DNA of 64,000 nucleotides from Lindgomyces ingoldianus (GCF_010093535.1 NW_022985168.1:1266537-1330536); one strand, 5' to 3'. Positions 43,928-55,333 are shown, counted from the first letter of the stretch. Translations and numbers: made by a program. The notes: generated by a model not told the origin, from the sequence alone.

Positions 43928-45931
43928 TCAGATGTATCTCATCTTCTTCGCCGTGGCGAGACATACGGTTACGAAGAGCGCGATAGCTCCAAGAATACCA
44001 AAAAACCACCCATAACCGCCTACTTCAGAGGACTGGCCAGGGATATGAACGTTCATGCCAAAAAGACCACAGACAAGGTTCAAAGGGACCAGAATAGTGG
44101 CAATGACCGTAACTTTGCCAAGCGTAATGTTGGACTGATTCCCTTGGATGACCTGATCGACCGAAATTTGTGCCAAATAATTGGAATGACTCCTGCTCAG
44201 TATTTTCTCGAAGTGTCCCAAATTTGACATCATGGTAACGACGTGATCCTGGATGTCACTGAGGTATAGTCCTACATCGCCACGAGGTGCTACATTGTAG
44301 TTCTCGTTGCAGCGCTTCGCAAAGCCTTTGATGACGTCTGCTTTGCCACCGAGAAGGCGGATCAGCGACATTACTCTCTTGCGGCAGTCGCCGATGCGCT
44401 TTAAAATTTCGCGAGAGTCTTCGAGTCGAGCAGTGAAGACCTGATCTTCAATGGCGTCAGTTTCGTGCTCGATGGAACGAAGGACCGGTGCGAAGGTGTC
44501 AACGATATCGTCGATAAGTGCGTAGCAGATCCAGTCGCTACTTAGATTGATGTAGTCCCGGAGACGCCCGATACGCTTACGGACATTAGCGGTGTGTGGG
44601 CTTTCAGTAAAGGTGAAAGTGAGGAGGCCCTCTTTGAACACTATCGCGTAGAAATTGACCGGTTCAAGGTAGCTTTCCGATTCCTTGTCCATTTGATAGA
44701 ACGAGCGGAAACAGACGAAGTAGTATTGGTGGAACAATTCAACCTTCTCACGTGTCTCCTGGGTGGTAATGTCTTCGCGGGTCAAGGGATGAACCCCGAA
44801 TGCCTTACAAACAGCGAAAACTTCTTCTTCGCTAGGGTTTACCATATCCAGCCACCAGACACCGCCGTCCATAGGAAGCTCAAACAAGTCGCGGAAATGT
44901 TCGCCCGGCATAAGAAGGCCACCGAGCTCGGCAGCGTGGATGGTATCATCGAGTTCGGATGAGAAGAAAGTCCAGCGATTGAGCATAACCTCGGTAACAC
45001 TACCATGTTTCTCGCTATTGAAGACATGGGAGAGGCCTCCATCGGCAAGCTTTTCCTGAGCAGAGGCACTCGCTCCATCCTTGAGTGGTGTGGCATCGCC
45101 GTCCACATTCGGTGTTGCTGTGACGGCCGTTTTGGGTCGCAGGTCGCTGAAAACCTTGGCCTTTGAAAACTGGGAGCTAACACTCTGTTTATGGCGTAGA
45201 GATTGAACAATTGGGGTCTTCTCGTGGTACTCTGCCACAAACTCGTCAAGGTCTTCGAAGTCAAATTGGGTTGTCTTCCCTGGGTCCTCTGGAACAGGGA
45301 AACACACATCTTCTTCGGCAGAACTATGGGCGGAAGCCACTTCGGCATGGAGATCCTCGGGCCGCTCGTCACTGATGGTTGGGCGACGTCTAGTCCCACC
45401 AGAGATGGTCCTGTGGATGGTAAGATCAAGCTCTGATGGCGGGCGGCTATTGATTGTAGCGGCTCGGTCACGGCGGCGGGGGTCTGCGAAAGCATCGACC
45501 GAGTTAGGAGGAGACACGGAGCGGGATGAAGTGGAAGATGTTCTTGATCTCGACAAGCGTTCCACGGCGGGATCACGTGGTCGACGGAAAGTGTTCCGGC
45601 GTCCAACAGGACTAACAGGAGCTAGGGATCCGCCCCGCCCATAGCCAAGCTCCGGAGAAAGGTAGGAGGCATGTTCATCATCGATGACAGCGTCTTCGAA
45701 GTCCCTGGTGGTAACGTTCTGAGACTCCAACGCTTCGTTGACCTGGAGAAGCAGGTTGGGTCTTTCAGGGGAAGAATGGAGGCTCGCAAAAGTAGGCCTT
45801 CGTGTGCCAGGACCGGACCCTCCCATGTCTGCTCGGGGTAAGGATGCAGGCTGATGACGGTGGTCATCGAGGTCAGACACGGGAGTGCTGAACCTCGTTT
45901 GGGATTTCTCAGATCTCGGAGTGTCAGACAT
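43928..45931 (-). CDS. CorA-family magnesium transporter (Alr1/Mnr2-like)
   Basis: Mg2+ channel of the plasma membrane or vacuole. Single exon, 667 residues. The N-terminal ~310 residues are Ser/Arg/Pro-rich and disordered, a typical fungal extension. The CorA domain runs from about WTFFSSELDDTIHAAELGGL to the end, with DEITTQETREKVELFHQYYF-like DITTQETREKVE and YVCF, DDIVDTFAPVLRSIEHETDA and the long stalk helix. TM1 ends in the pore signature FGMNV (KVTVIATILVPLNLVCGLFGMNV). TM2 is GWFFGILGAIALFVTVCLA, and the C-terminus is KKMRYI. The GMN triplet is intact. Alr1 and Mnr2 cannot be separated by eye. Confidence 0.94.
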   Translation of the reverse strand: MSDTPRSEKSQTRFSTPVSDLDDHRHQPASLPRADMGGSGPGTRRPTFASLHSSPERPNLLLQVNEALESQNVTTRDFEDAVIDDEHASYLSPELGYGRGGSLAPVSPVGRRNTFRRPRDPAVERLSRSRTSSTSSRSVSPPNSVDAFADPRRRDRAATINSRPPSELDLTIHRTISGGTRRRPTISDERPEDLHAEVASAHSSAEEDVCFPVPEDPGKTTQFDFEDLDEFVAEYHEKTPIVQSLRHKQSVSSQFSKAKVFSDLRPKTAVTATPNVDGDATPLKDGASASAQEKLADGGLSHVFNSEKHGSVTEVMLNRWTFFSSELDDTIHAAELGGLLMPGEHFRDLFELPMDGGVWWLDMVNPSEEEVFAVCKAFGVHPLTREDITTQETREKVELFHQYYFVCFRSFYQMDKESESYLEPVNFYAIVFKEGLLTFTFTESPHTANVRKRIGRLRDYINLSSDWICYALIDDIVDTFAPVLRSIEHETDAIEDQVFTARLEDSREILKRIGDCRKRVMSLIRLLGGKADVIKGFAKRCNENYNVAPRGDVGLYLSDIQDHVVTMMSNLGHFEKILSRSHSNYLAQISVDQVIQGNQSNITLGKVTVIATILVPLNLVCGLFGMNVHIPGQSSEVGGYGWFFGILGAIALFVTVCLATAKKMRYI

Positions 45932-46980
45932 GGTTGCGACTTGACGTGGATGATTCGACTCCGATAACCCGGCCTTATCTAGAGTTCAAGCCAGTTTGAT
46001 ATGATTATTGAGACAGCGACCTCTTGCTGCGCAAGGGCTACGTCGAATCCGGTGAGTCGCTTGTGAGCGCCCACCTCGCTGGTGCGCTCAACTTGACTGA
46101 AGGCTTCGCGTAGGGGCTCTCACCCTACACGCAGCCGTGGGTGACGTAGGGCTGGTGGGCCTGTTCTTCCAACACCCCTGCGGCGAGAGGAGGAAGAGGT
46201 TTGTGGGAAGACAGCGGTGGACGGATAAGAATGAGAAAGCGATTGCAGACCAGTTATGGAGGCTTCTTGTAGTCGCCTCCGTAGACCCACGCCTTTGGGC
46301 CGAGAAGAGGGCGGAGGAAGGAAAACTTGTGGATGTAGAGGCCCGCCAACTTGATGGTTTGGATGTTCAGGACGCCGTGGCGTCGAAGAGCGCTGTGTGT
46401 GAGAGAGGGACGACTGACAAGAAAGTCCCGTGGATCGATCAGTACCCGGGGGGTCGATTGGGTAGGGCCGATGGCCGATGTGCAAGTGTGGAAGGACAGG
46501 CAGACCAGGAGTACGACAGAGTTCTGAACAAAGAATTGGGCTGTGCGGTTAATTGGGATGTATGGAGTCCAGATGGACGGTGGTGTTGATGCAGGAGGGA
46601 GGAAGGGGGAGGACCGGTTGATTTGGGCAAAACCTGTCGGGCCGTCCTGACTCAGCTGCGAAGGCTTTTTTCTTTCAAGTCGCCTGTGGGCGGCCGAGAG
46701 TGGGCGGTAATTTCAGCTGAGCAAATATCTGCTGGGCGCTAGCGCAACGGTCGCAGCGAACGCACAGCAGGTATGGAGGCAGCGACAGGTACCTTGGTTG
46801 CAAAGGCCATTGTGGCCTTCGAATTGCGGCGATGTCATAGCGGCTTGGCGGTGAATGAGGCTCTGGAGCCCCTGCAGCTCGGGCCGATGCAACGCCGAAG
46901 CAATCCCCGTGAAGCCACATCGACAGTCCAGTATGCACGAAGCCAACGCTAGCCTCGAACACCAACGCCAGATCATCACC
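45932..46980. promoter_or_regulatory. Divergent CorA / SPC1 upstream region
   Basis: About 1 kb of GC-rich sequence between divergent starts. A 150-codon frame on + (46137-46589) overlaps minus-strand frames and shows no domain, so it is treated as chance. Confidence 0.45.
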
Positions 46981-47390
46981 ATGGCGGACCAGCTTCTCGA
47001 CCAAGTGCGCGATATTGTCGAGGCGCCGATTGTGCGTTTACCCTCCCCCTCTCAATCCTAGAGTGTTGTAGCTTACATTCCCAGGACTATGAAGGCCAGC
47101 GCCTTGCTGAGTTGATCACCACCGTGCTACTGGGTGCGTCTGGGGTAAGGCTCCCAAGTCTTCAATGGTGTTTGGCATGCTCACTACTCTAGATATTTGC
47201 CTTCTTTATCGGATTCATGACCCAGGACATCAAGCTGACACTCTACATCGGCCTCGCTGGCACCGCCGTCACCTTTCTCGCTGTTGTTCCGCCGTGGCCC
47301 TTGTACAACAAGAACCCGGAGTCGTGGCTGTCACCACATGCGACTGTTTCGGGACTGCATATTGATGTGGATGGGAAGAAGGTGGGATAG
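46981..47390 (+). CDS. SPC1: Signal peptidase complex subunit 1 (SPC12)
   Basis: Small ER-membrane subunit of the signal peptidase complex. Three exons (46981-47031, 47085-47144, 47193-47390) give 102 residues. The sequence MADQLLDQVRDIVEAPIDYE, then QRLAELITTVLLGASG, forms the cytosolic start and the first membrane helix. IFAFFIGFMTQDIKLTLYIG and TAVTFLAVVPPWPLYNKNPE give a helical hairpin with the family PPWP(L/F)Y motif. The upstream frame is open without a stop, but this ATG gives the usual length. It is convergent with RBX1 (255 nt). Confidence 0.92.
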
Positions 47391-47645
47391 CCAGCACCGC
47401 CGGCATCAAAAGAACTAAGGAATGATTGGAGCTCAGTCGTGGATTCATGGGACCATCTATTGGACCTTATGGGTGCCCTATAAAGTAATGAGAAAACCCT
47501 TGCGACATATGCTATGGCCCATCACCCTCCCGTGTGTGTCCTTCGAAAAGCATCCAGAACAGACTGAATGATGGCTTTTCGCAGTTTGTTCGCCTAACTT
47601 CCAATGAGACGCCACCGATAGACTCTCAGACGAGCTGTCAGTCCA

Positions 47646-48167
<522 letters not shown>

Positions 48168-48847
48168 GACTGTGGTATGTGAAGGCGTGAAGACGTGAAG
48201 CTTGAAGGTCAAGAACGTGGGGTTGCGGGGAACTTAGGAGAGTGTGTGTTGCGAGTCGAGTGGCGAGGTTGGTGACGCCGACTGTGTCTTGGTTTGGAAA
48301 GAGCGGGGCTGCAGCTTTGGAGGGCGTTAAGAAGGGTGGATGTGGAAAGGGAAGCTGCGTGAGTGAATGTGCAAGGCTCCCAAGCTTTCCAGAATGTACC
48401 CTGGTGGTGCCTAGCGCACAAGGTCCCAGAAGCGTCAGTGAATGATTGCCAAGCCTCCCGCATCCACCCTCTGCTCAGCCTTGTCTCTCCTCCATTCAGG
48501 CTTAGCTGCATTCGTCAAGCGCCACCGAATTAGGCTGTGCCCTGCAAACAACCTCCGCTCTCCTGCTCCTCACTCAGCTGTCCCTGATCCACCTCACCCT
48601 CACCATCCTCACCATCACTCTCTCCACCAGCGCCATATTTCTATCTTTACTCTAACAGAGACTGGATATGCAGTCTTCAATCTCGAACGCTCCTACAATC
48701 GCCTCCCGCAACTACGCTCCCAGCCACACTGCCCCGACATCTCTTTCTTCACGATACACGACGACTCATCCAAGGAACAAGGGTGCCCGCCGACGACCCT
48801 CGAGATAGCCAACAGCGCATAACCTCCTGCCGATATACAGTCTCTAC
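48168..48847. promoter_or_regulatory. Divergent RBX1 / PNRC-like upstream region
   Basis: 680 nt between divergent starts. The right half is strongly C/T-rich (CACCCTCACCATCCTCACCATCACTC-type repeats near 48593), a pyrimidine-rich leader common before fungal start codons. No protein-coding gene was recognised. Confidence 0.45.
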
Positions 48848-50500
48848 ATGTCGAGTTCCAACAACGCGCCGTCTCCGAGAGCCCCTCGGGGTAAGCACCA
48901 ACACTCAAAGAGCGCAACCCAGGTGCACCCCCCCAACGCAGGAACCCAGGCCCCGCGGCGTCCAAGAGGCAATCGCCGCAACCACGCAAATAACGGGGAT
49001 GCTCAGCAACTTTCTGGTAACCGTCCTGAGTTGTCCGCCAACCCACCGCCTGTCAACGTCGACGACGCGGCATTGGCCGACAGCGCTGTATTCTCCAGTG
49101 AAGAGCTGTCAATCCCAACAGGCCCCCGGAATGGAAAGAAGCACACGCACTCGCAGCCTTCCTCGGACCGGGTCTTCTCGCCAACAGCGCTCCCTCCTGC
49201 CTCCCTGACCGATTCGGAAATCGCTCCCTACAATCCTTCTGCAACGCCTGCGAAAGCCCAGAGCGCCTATGCTGGACCCACTTTCCATGCCTCCCCAGCG
49301 CCTTCCTCGCTTCCAATTCCCAAGTTTCTCTCCAAATCTGTTCCGGCGAAGAGCCAAGCTCAGCCGGGCCTTTCTACTCCCCCAGACCAATGCTCCGCTT
49401 CACCGCCCTCTCCAACCCCCTTGCCACCTTCGCCTTCTCGCGCCCCGATCCCAGTTCCGACGCACCAAGAAAATTCTCCCCTTGATATGCTCTTCAGGGC
49501 TGACCGAGAAGAGAGAGCCAGAAATGCTAATCATAGTTCTGCTTCTGCAATCTTTTCAAACTCTGCAAACCAGCCTTCACGTAACGGAGAAGGCCGGCAC
49601 ATCAAACAGGATTCTCACAGTTCTCTCAGCGTCGTGTTTCCCATAGAGATGGATGGCGAGAGTAAAGCCTCGCGTATCTCCCCGCCTCCGGTCTCACTGG
49701 TAGCACATCGTTCTGTTGCCGCCCCTTCTAAAATCCCGCAAGTCGAGCATCCTGCTTCTCCGAACAGCAACTCAAATGCTGTCCAGGATCTCTTGGACAG
49801 GCTTAACCTTTCTCAAGAGAAGCCCGTCGCATCTACACCCCCACGAACAGCGGACCGCATCCCCTCAGCGCCATCATCCCGATATCACACCCCATCTCCT
49901 TTCTATGATGGTAGGTCGTCTTTTCGCAGCGCCTCGGGTCCCACAACTCCGGCCCCCCAAAATCAAGAGTCTTCCGACTTCTTCTATGGCAACCGCAATC
50001 TTTCCCCCTTGTTTAAAGCGGCAAAGACGGAGCCCCCGAAGCGTAACTCTGGACTCCGTACGGAAATCACCGCCGATTCGCCAATTATGCTACAAGGAGG
50101 ATTCTCTGCTCTCAGTAGCTCATCTAAAATGGACGCGAACACTGTGTCTCGTAACTATTTGGATAACGTTCTTGGCCCAGTCAGCCCACGCCGTGGCTCA
50201 GCGCCCCATATCGAACCGTTCAGGGAACCGCCAAATCATCGCAAGACGAGGACGCCCGGGAGGCGCGCATATCACCCTCGTCCTGATTCCTACCCTTACG
50301 CTAAGGGGAATCAAAATGGATCCCTAAATGGAAACTCTGTAACCCTTCCGAAGTCGAAGACAGCAATTCCTTTCATCCCTTCATCTGTTCAGACGAAACA
50401 ACATTCTACGAAGTCTTCCAATCCTTTGTCTTTAGAGGAGGAGCTCAAACAATTACTTAACTTGAGGACGGGTCCTGAAGCTATTCATAGCGTCCGGTAG
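48848..50500 (+). CDS. PNRC/EDC1-like proline-rich mRNA decay factor
   Basis: Single exon, 550 residues, largely disordered and rich in Ser, Pro and Asn. The one strong motif is YAGPTFHASPAPSSLPIPKF at about 141-160. Its YAG(x)F plus LPxP short linear motif is that of PNRC proteins and of Edc1-type decapping activators, whose proline-rich stretch binds the Dcp1 EVH1 domain. A second leucine-rich segment (NAVQDLLDRLNLSQ, about 320) and the C-terminal LEEELKQLLNLRTGPEAI may be additional docking helices. The likely role is to promote decapping with Dcp1-Dcp2; DCP1 itself lies at 22.3-23.0 kb. The role is inferred from the motif; the rest has no recognised domain. Confidence 0.72.
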   Translation: MSSSNNAPSPRAPRGKHQHSKSATQVHPPNAGTQAPRRPRGNRRNHANNGDAQQLSGNRPELSANPPPVNVDDAALADSAVFSSEELSIPTGPRNGKKHTHSQPSSDRVFSPTALPPASLTDSEIAPYNPSATPAKAQSAYAGPTFHASPAPSSLPIPKFLSKSVPAKSQAQPGLSTPPDQCSASPPSPTPLPPSPSRAPIPVPTHQENSPLDMLFRADREERARNANHSSASAIFSNSANQPSRNGEGRHIKQDSHSSLSVVFPIEMDGESKASRISPPPVSLVAHRSVAAPSKIPQVEHPASPNSNSNAVQDLLDRLNLSQEKPVASTPPRTADRIPSAPSSRYHTPSPFYDGRSSFRSASGPTTPAPQNQESSDFFYGNRNLSPLFKAAKTEPPKRNSGLRTEITADSPIMLQGGFSALSSSSKMDANTVSRNYLDNVLGPVSPRRGSAPHIEPFREPPNHRKTRTPGRRAYHPRPDSYPYAKGNQNGSLNGNSVTLPKSKTAIPFIPSSVQTKQHSTKSSNPLSLEEELKQLLNLRTGPEAIHSVR

Positions 50501-51273
50501 TTTTGGAGTCCGACCTCCTACTTTGATATCTTGCGGGTTAGACCATCTGGATCAGGTTCATGACTGAGGTAGTACTTTCTTTTGTCAATGTTCAGTTTGC
50601 GTATGGTCTGTCTACTTTTACGATAATGTTCGGGCCCTAAGACCGAGAGTATTTCTTTGTTTCCCTATTTTTCTTTCTTTCGGTGTTGAAGTGGCGTTTA
50701 TAGACCGCGACGGCATTTCATGGTCAGGGTGGACGGCAGTTTTGGTCATATGATGGTATGGGATTCGGTTTGGTTTCTCCAAGACATGGGTGGAGCAATG
50801 GATGGGTTTGTGAATGCTTACTGGATGTCCGGTCGCATTGCTTCGTGGGATGTTCTTGCATGAAGCATGTCTACGCGACCTTTCCAAGTGGTGGATTTCT
50901 TGATTCAGCGACTATATCCTCGGTGCCCTCTTGGCATATGCACTCGGGGGTTTGTGGTGGGCAGTCTGAAGCCATGAACACCCCTTTTCACTCTCTGCCA
51001 TCCTAAGGGATCCAGGCATGACACTACATCGTCATAGACGAACATAGCATAAAAATCAATAAAATAAATGGACAGGATACTCGCCTTTGCCTTTTGGCAA
51101 GGAGTATTAATGTCTAAATTTCAGTTCCGATTGCAGTGATGCATGTTTAGGTGGTTCACACAGAACGTACGAGGACTTGCAAGAAACTCCAGTTGCCCTT
51201 TTAGTGGGCTTGTCTGCGTATATACTATACTGGGTTGTAATTGTCTACGAGTTTTTCATGGGATCTCGATGGT
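50501..51273. other. Intergenic between convergent genes
   Basis: 3' regions of the PNRC-like gene (+) and TrpRS (-). AATAAAATAAAT near 51057 is a possible polyadenylation signal. The short open frames here have no recognised domain. Confidence 0.45.
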
Positions 51274-52490
51274 TTAATCCCAAGTAAACCCCAATACCTT
51301 CCTAACCCGCCCAATAGTCTCCTTCGCTCTTTCCTCGGCCTTCCTCGCGCCTTCATCCCCAACGTCGGCCAACGCCCCTGCATCTCCGCCCATGACGCTC
51401 TCATATCTTTCTCGAACGTCTCGGATCTGCGTATCAACCGCCTCAGCTACCTTCTCTTTCAAGGCTTTCAGAGACATATTTTGAAAGTCAGCGCATAGCT
51501 GGACGGGCGATGAAGCAATGGATTCATCTAGGTAGTACATGATATCGATTAAATTAGATACCCCGGGGCGGGTGGAGTGATTGTAGGAAATCCCGTCGAG
51601 GGAGTCTGTCAAGGAGGATTTTAGCTTCTTAGAAATTACATCTTTGGAGTCGGTGATGAGAATTCGGCTTTTAATGTCGGGATCGCTTTTGGACATTTTC
51701 TTGGTGGGCTTAGTGAGGCTCATAATTCTCTTAGCGGGTGACAATATGGTTTCTGGGGGTATGAGAAGTGGAGTGGTCGGAGAGAATATGTGGTTGAAGC
51801 TGTTGGCGACTTCGCGGGCGAATTCGAGGTGTTGGGATTGGTCCTCGCCAACAGGGACGTGGGTAGTGCGGTAGAGGAGGATGTCGGCGGCTTGGAGGAC
51901 AGGGTACGAGAAGAGGCCTAGTTTGAGAGAGGGGAGGGAGGGGGCAGAGGGGGAGCGGGGAGGGGCGAGGTCCAGGGGTGAAGCTGTTGCGGGGAGGGAG
52001 AGTTTACTCTGGCAAAGGGTGAGTTGGGAGAATTGGTGACGCCTGCAACGGCGGAAATGCGAGGTACCTTCCACTGTGTCATGCGCGATAAATAGCCCAT
52101 GGAAGCATTGCAGCTTAGAATCCACATCAACTCTGCATGCTGGGGTACATCGGATTGGCAGAAGATAATTGATCTTTTGGGATCAAGGCCCACGGCGAGC
52201 AGACTCGCCAGCATCTCTCGCCGCCATTGCCGCAACTGGGCGGGGTCTTGCTTGAGGGTAATGGCATGCAAGTCTACAATTGCGTACAAAAGAGTTTCAT
52301 CTGGAGCGGCTGCGTCCTGCAGCGTGACCCATTGCCGCAGGGCCCCAAGATAGTTTCCGAGGTGCGGGACACCGGTGGGCTGGATACCAGAAAAGATAAC
52401 TCTTGCCGTTTGCAAATACCGTGCAGGGGAATTGGACAGTCGCCGTGGGGTTGCGGCTCTGCAACGAGCCTGCCGCAGGAGGAACAGCAT
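51274..52490 (-). CDS. MSW1: Mitochondrial tryptophanyl-tRNA synthetase
   Basis: Class I aminoacyl-tRNA synthetase that charges mitochondrial tRNA-Trp. Two exons (52490-52068, 52008-51274) give 385 residues. MLFLLRQARCRAATPRRLSN is an Arg-rich mitochondrial presequence. The catalytic core has FSGIQPTGVPHLGNYLGAL (HIGH equivalent GNYLG), IVDLHAIT, SDVPQHAELMWIL, VLQAADILLYRTTHVPVGED and the KMSKSDP loop. The 59-nt intron falls after MTQWK, and the joined frame reads SKLSLPATASP. The start at 52490 is the first ATG of the frame; the upstream part of the frame lacks one. It shares a 300-nt bidirectional promoter with RVS161. Confidence 0.94.
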
Positions 52491-52792
52491 TGAAAGCGAA
52501 GGTTGCGTGTGATTTGGTCGAGCCACAAGGGGAAAGCTCCGCTCGGGCCTGGCGTGTGTGCTTCGTCATTGTGGCGCAGTCATGCCCAACCTGTTGGAAG
52601 GAGCAGCCCACCTAACCGCAACCAACAGTGAACGTCGACCTGCACTCACGCATCCGTCCCCATTCGCTCTTCGCACTCCACCACAACCACCACCACCACC
52701 ACCACCACCACCGCCTACACACCTGCCGCCATACACCATTATTCTCACCTTCAGAACACCACCTCTGCTGACCATCCATCCCCGCCGCCGCC
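52491..52792. promoter_or_regulatory. Bidirectional TrpRS / RVS161 promoter with ACC microsatellite
   Basis: About 300 nt between divergent starts. A (CCA/CAC)n trinucleotide run of about eight units lies at 52679-52712, inside the RVS161 leader. Confidence 0.55.
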
Positions 52793-53702
52793 ATGTCGTG
52801 GACGGGCTTCAAGAAGGGAGTGAACCGCGCAACCACGCAGGTCCTCATGAAGACGGGCCAAGTCGAACGTACCAACGACCGCGACTTTGAAACCGAGCAG
52901 CGGTGCGTTCGCCTTTTATCTGCTGCTTTTCTCGCCTTAACACTAATACTAATGATCACCCCCCCAGTCGCTACCGCACTATGGAAACCGCAGCCAACAA
53001 GCTCCAGAAAGAAGCCAAGGGCTACCTAGACTCTCTCCGCGCTATGACAGCCTCGCAGATGCGCATTGCCGAAACGATAGACGCCTTCTACGGCGACGCG
53101 GGCACAAAGGACGGCGTGAGCCGGAGCTACAAGCAGGCTGTTACCGATTTGGATGCCGAGACGATAAAGGCGTTAGACGGCCCGTACAGAACAACCGTCC
53201 TGGATCCAATCCAGCGCTTCTGCAGCTACTTCCCTGACATCAACTCTTGTCGGTTCCCCCCCATACCCCCTCGAATACCCCTTCCGCTTATCATGATGTT
53301 CTTCCAGGCATAACCAAACGCGAGCACAAACAAATGGACTATGACCGGATGCGCGCCCAGGTCAAAAAATTGACCGACAAGCCCGACAAAGACGTTACCA
53401 AGCTTCCACGCGCCGAAAAAGACGAACAGCTCGCCAAAGCTGCCTACGACCAACTCAACGAAACCCTGACCACCGAGCTGCCCCAGCTCATCGACCTCCG
53501 TGTTCCCTACCTCGACCCGAGCTTTGAAGCCCTGGTGAAGATTCAGTTGCGGTTCTGTGCAGAAGCGTATTCACGAATGGCGCAGGTGCAGCAGTATTTG
53601 GATGCGAACACGAGGGATCAGTACGCTCAGGGCGAGCTAGACGCGAGGGTTGAGGAGGTGTTGCAGGAGATCCGCGATTTGAGTATTGCGGGGACGGTTT
53701 GA
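52793..53702 (+). CDS. RVS161: BAR-domain protein Rvs161/Hob3
   Basis: N-BAR protein that dimerises with Rvs167 to bend membranes during endocytic scission and cell polarity. Three exons (52793-52902, 52968-53248, 53308-53702) give 261 residues. The family start MSWTGFKKGVNRATTQVLMK is an amphipathic helix. It continues RYRTMETAANKLQKEAKGYL, SQMRIAETIDAFYGDAGTKD, ALDGPYRTTVLDPIQRFCSY, ELPQLIDLRVPYLDPSFEAL and RMAQVQQYLDANTRDQYAQG. The second intron uses a weak GTCGGT donor and gives INSCITKREHK. That junction is chosen because it is the only one that keeps the frame, and it is the least certain point. Confidence 0.93.
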
Positions 53703-54488
53703 GCGGGATAGCCTTGTTTGTCTGTCTATCTGTTTCTCTGTCTGTCTGTCTGCAAATTTTCATGTGGGCCTGTGGGTGGGCAAGACATGTTGATTTAATA
53801 CCTCCGATCGCGGGACTATTTCTTTCCAAAACACAAAGACTAGGGTTCTAGCTGGATGCGATTAGCTTTTAGGTGTCAACTTTGGTCGGGTTATGCATAG
53901 GATGCGAGCATGAGGTTATAACGGCTTGTTAGGAACTAGAAAACAGCCCGTCAAGATGCGGGAAGGCAACACACAATCCACAATCCTTGAAACGGGTGGT
54001 GATGCACTCAGATTTCAGTATGGAAGGGCTGTCTATCAAGATGGATTGAGCAGAGTAGCTAGCCATGCACTGGTCTGTCAGGATACCAATATCCTTTCAG
54101 CCCGGCGGAGATGCATCGCTTCGATCCATGGACAACTCGGAAACATGTGATCGCAGCGCGAGCCTGAAATTGCCTGCAAAAGTGCTAGGTACTTTGGGAA
54201 AAAAAAAAAAAGAAGTGCTAAATGCCAGGACAAGAGGAAGTAAACCCGCGAGAGGGGGAAATAGAACTGAGGGGATAACTCTGCAATTCCTGAAAGCATG
54301 CTCTTCTTGACTCCTGTGCTCCATGAACGCCAATTCAAATGCAGGCATGAGGCAGGATCTGAAACTCCATCTCCGGACCGACCCCTTGGTACCCCCGGAC
54401 CCTGACCAAGAACAAAACAGACAGACCAGACGCCGCGCGCTCAATGATGGGGGATCTCGCTGAAAGCGGAAATATATAGAGCGGAAGA
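53703..54488. other. Intergenic between convergent genes
   Basis: A TCTGTCTGTC-type repeat near 53721-53755 lies in the RVS161 3' region. A poly-A run of about 13 lies near 54200. No gene was recognised. Confidence 0.45.
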
Positions 54489-55333
54489 TTACTCCTCATC
54501 CTCCTCTTCATCTTCCTCCTCTTCCTCCCCAAAGTCTGAATCCATTTCCCCGTCTTCCATGTCTGAGTCGGAGCCGCCAAAGCTCTCCTCGTCGCTGTCT
54601 TCCCAGCTCATGTCGAAATCGCCGTCGTCTTTCTTGGTCTGGAAGGCGCTCTCGTGCGTGGGCATGACGAAGCCAGCGGGGATGTCCTGCTTGCTGGTCT
54701 CGAGGTCCCGCTTCACCATGTCCTTGTACTGGTCGGGCTTGTTACGCAGCATGACGCCGGCGTCAACATTGGCGGGCGACGATACTTCGGCGTCGTCGAG
54801 GAGGGACAGGACCGAGATGAGGACGGTTTCGACGCGCTGCACGGGTGACCAGCGTTCGGCGGCCGACTCGCCCGACATTTCGTCCTCGCCTGGCGCATGC
54901 AGGATCGAAATGCAGAGCCGGCCGTCGGGGTAGATGTTGGGGTGGTACAGCGGGCGCAGAAATTTGAAGTCTGTTCGGAGCCCATTAGCGGGAGAAGAAG
55001 CAGGAGCAGAAGCAGGAGAGGAACTGGAAGCAGGAGAGGAATCAGGAGAAGCAGAAGCAGAAGAGGAAGCAGAAGCAGGAGAGGAGGCAGGAGAGGAAGC
55101 AGGAGAAGCAGAAGAAGAGGCGGGGATTAAGTACCAGGCGGACTGTAGGGGTAGTTGTGCGGAAATGTCATCTTGGCCTTGAAATAGCCGCCATAGTAGA
55201 GCGAGTCCGGGTTAAGCACGATGAGGGCCACGCTCCACTCGAAGACGTTCTCGTTGATCAGCTCGATGTTGGTCCATGTCTCCTTGCTCAGCGTCTTGAA
55301 CTCGTTCATGAGCAGCCGGCCTGCCGAGTCCAT
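54489..55333 (-). CDS. CDC34: Ubiquitin-conjugating enzyme E2 Cdc34 (Ubc3)
   Basis: The E2 that works with SCF ubiquitin ligases in cell-cycle control. Two exons (55333-55135, 54970-54489) flank a 164-nt intron and give 226 residues. The UBC fold shows NIELINENVFEWSVALIVLN, DSLYYGGYFKAKMTFPHNYP and LYHPNIYPDGRLCISILH with the catalytic Cys at 86. The Cdc34-specific insert follows (HAPGEDEMSGESAAERWSPV). ETVLISVLSLLDD and SPANVDAGVMLRNKPDQY complete the core. The C-terminal 40 residues are acidic and end in a Glu/Asp run (EEEEEDEEEDEE), the cullin-contacting tail of Cdc34. The intron carries a long pyrimidine repeat on the coding strand. Confidence 0.95.
54988..55122 (+). repeat. GA-rich AGGAGAAGCAGA-type minisatellite in the CDC34 intron
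   Basis: About 135 nt made of imperfect GGAGAAGCA/GGAAGCAGGA units on the + strand (pyrimidine on the transcribed CDC34 strand). It accounts for most of the 164-nt intron, which is much longer than its neighbours' 50-80 nt. Long open frames over it on the + strand are artefacts of the three-base periodicity. Confidence 0.85.

Noticed and set aside
46137..46589. 150-codon + strand frame upstream of SPC1
   Set aside because: It overlaps minus-strand frames, has no recognisable domain and lies in a GC-rich upstream region.
54897..55182. Arg/Ser- or Glu/Ala-rich frames on the + strand
   Set aside because: They are translations of the GA-rich minisatellite within the CDC34 intron.
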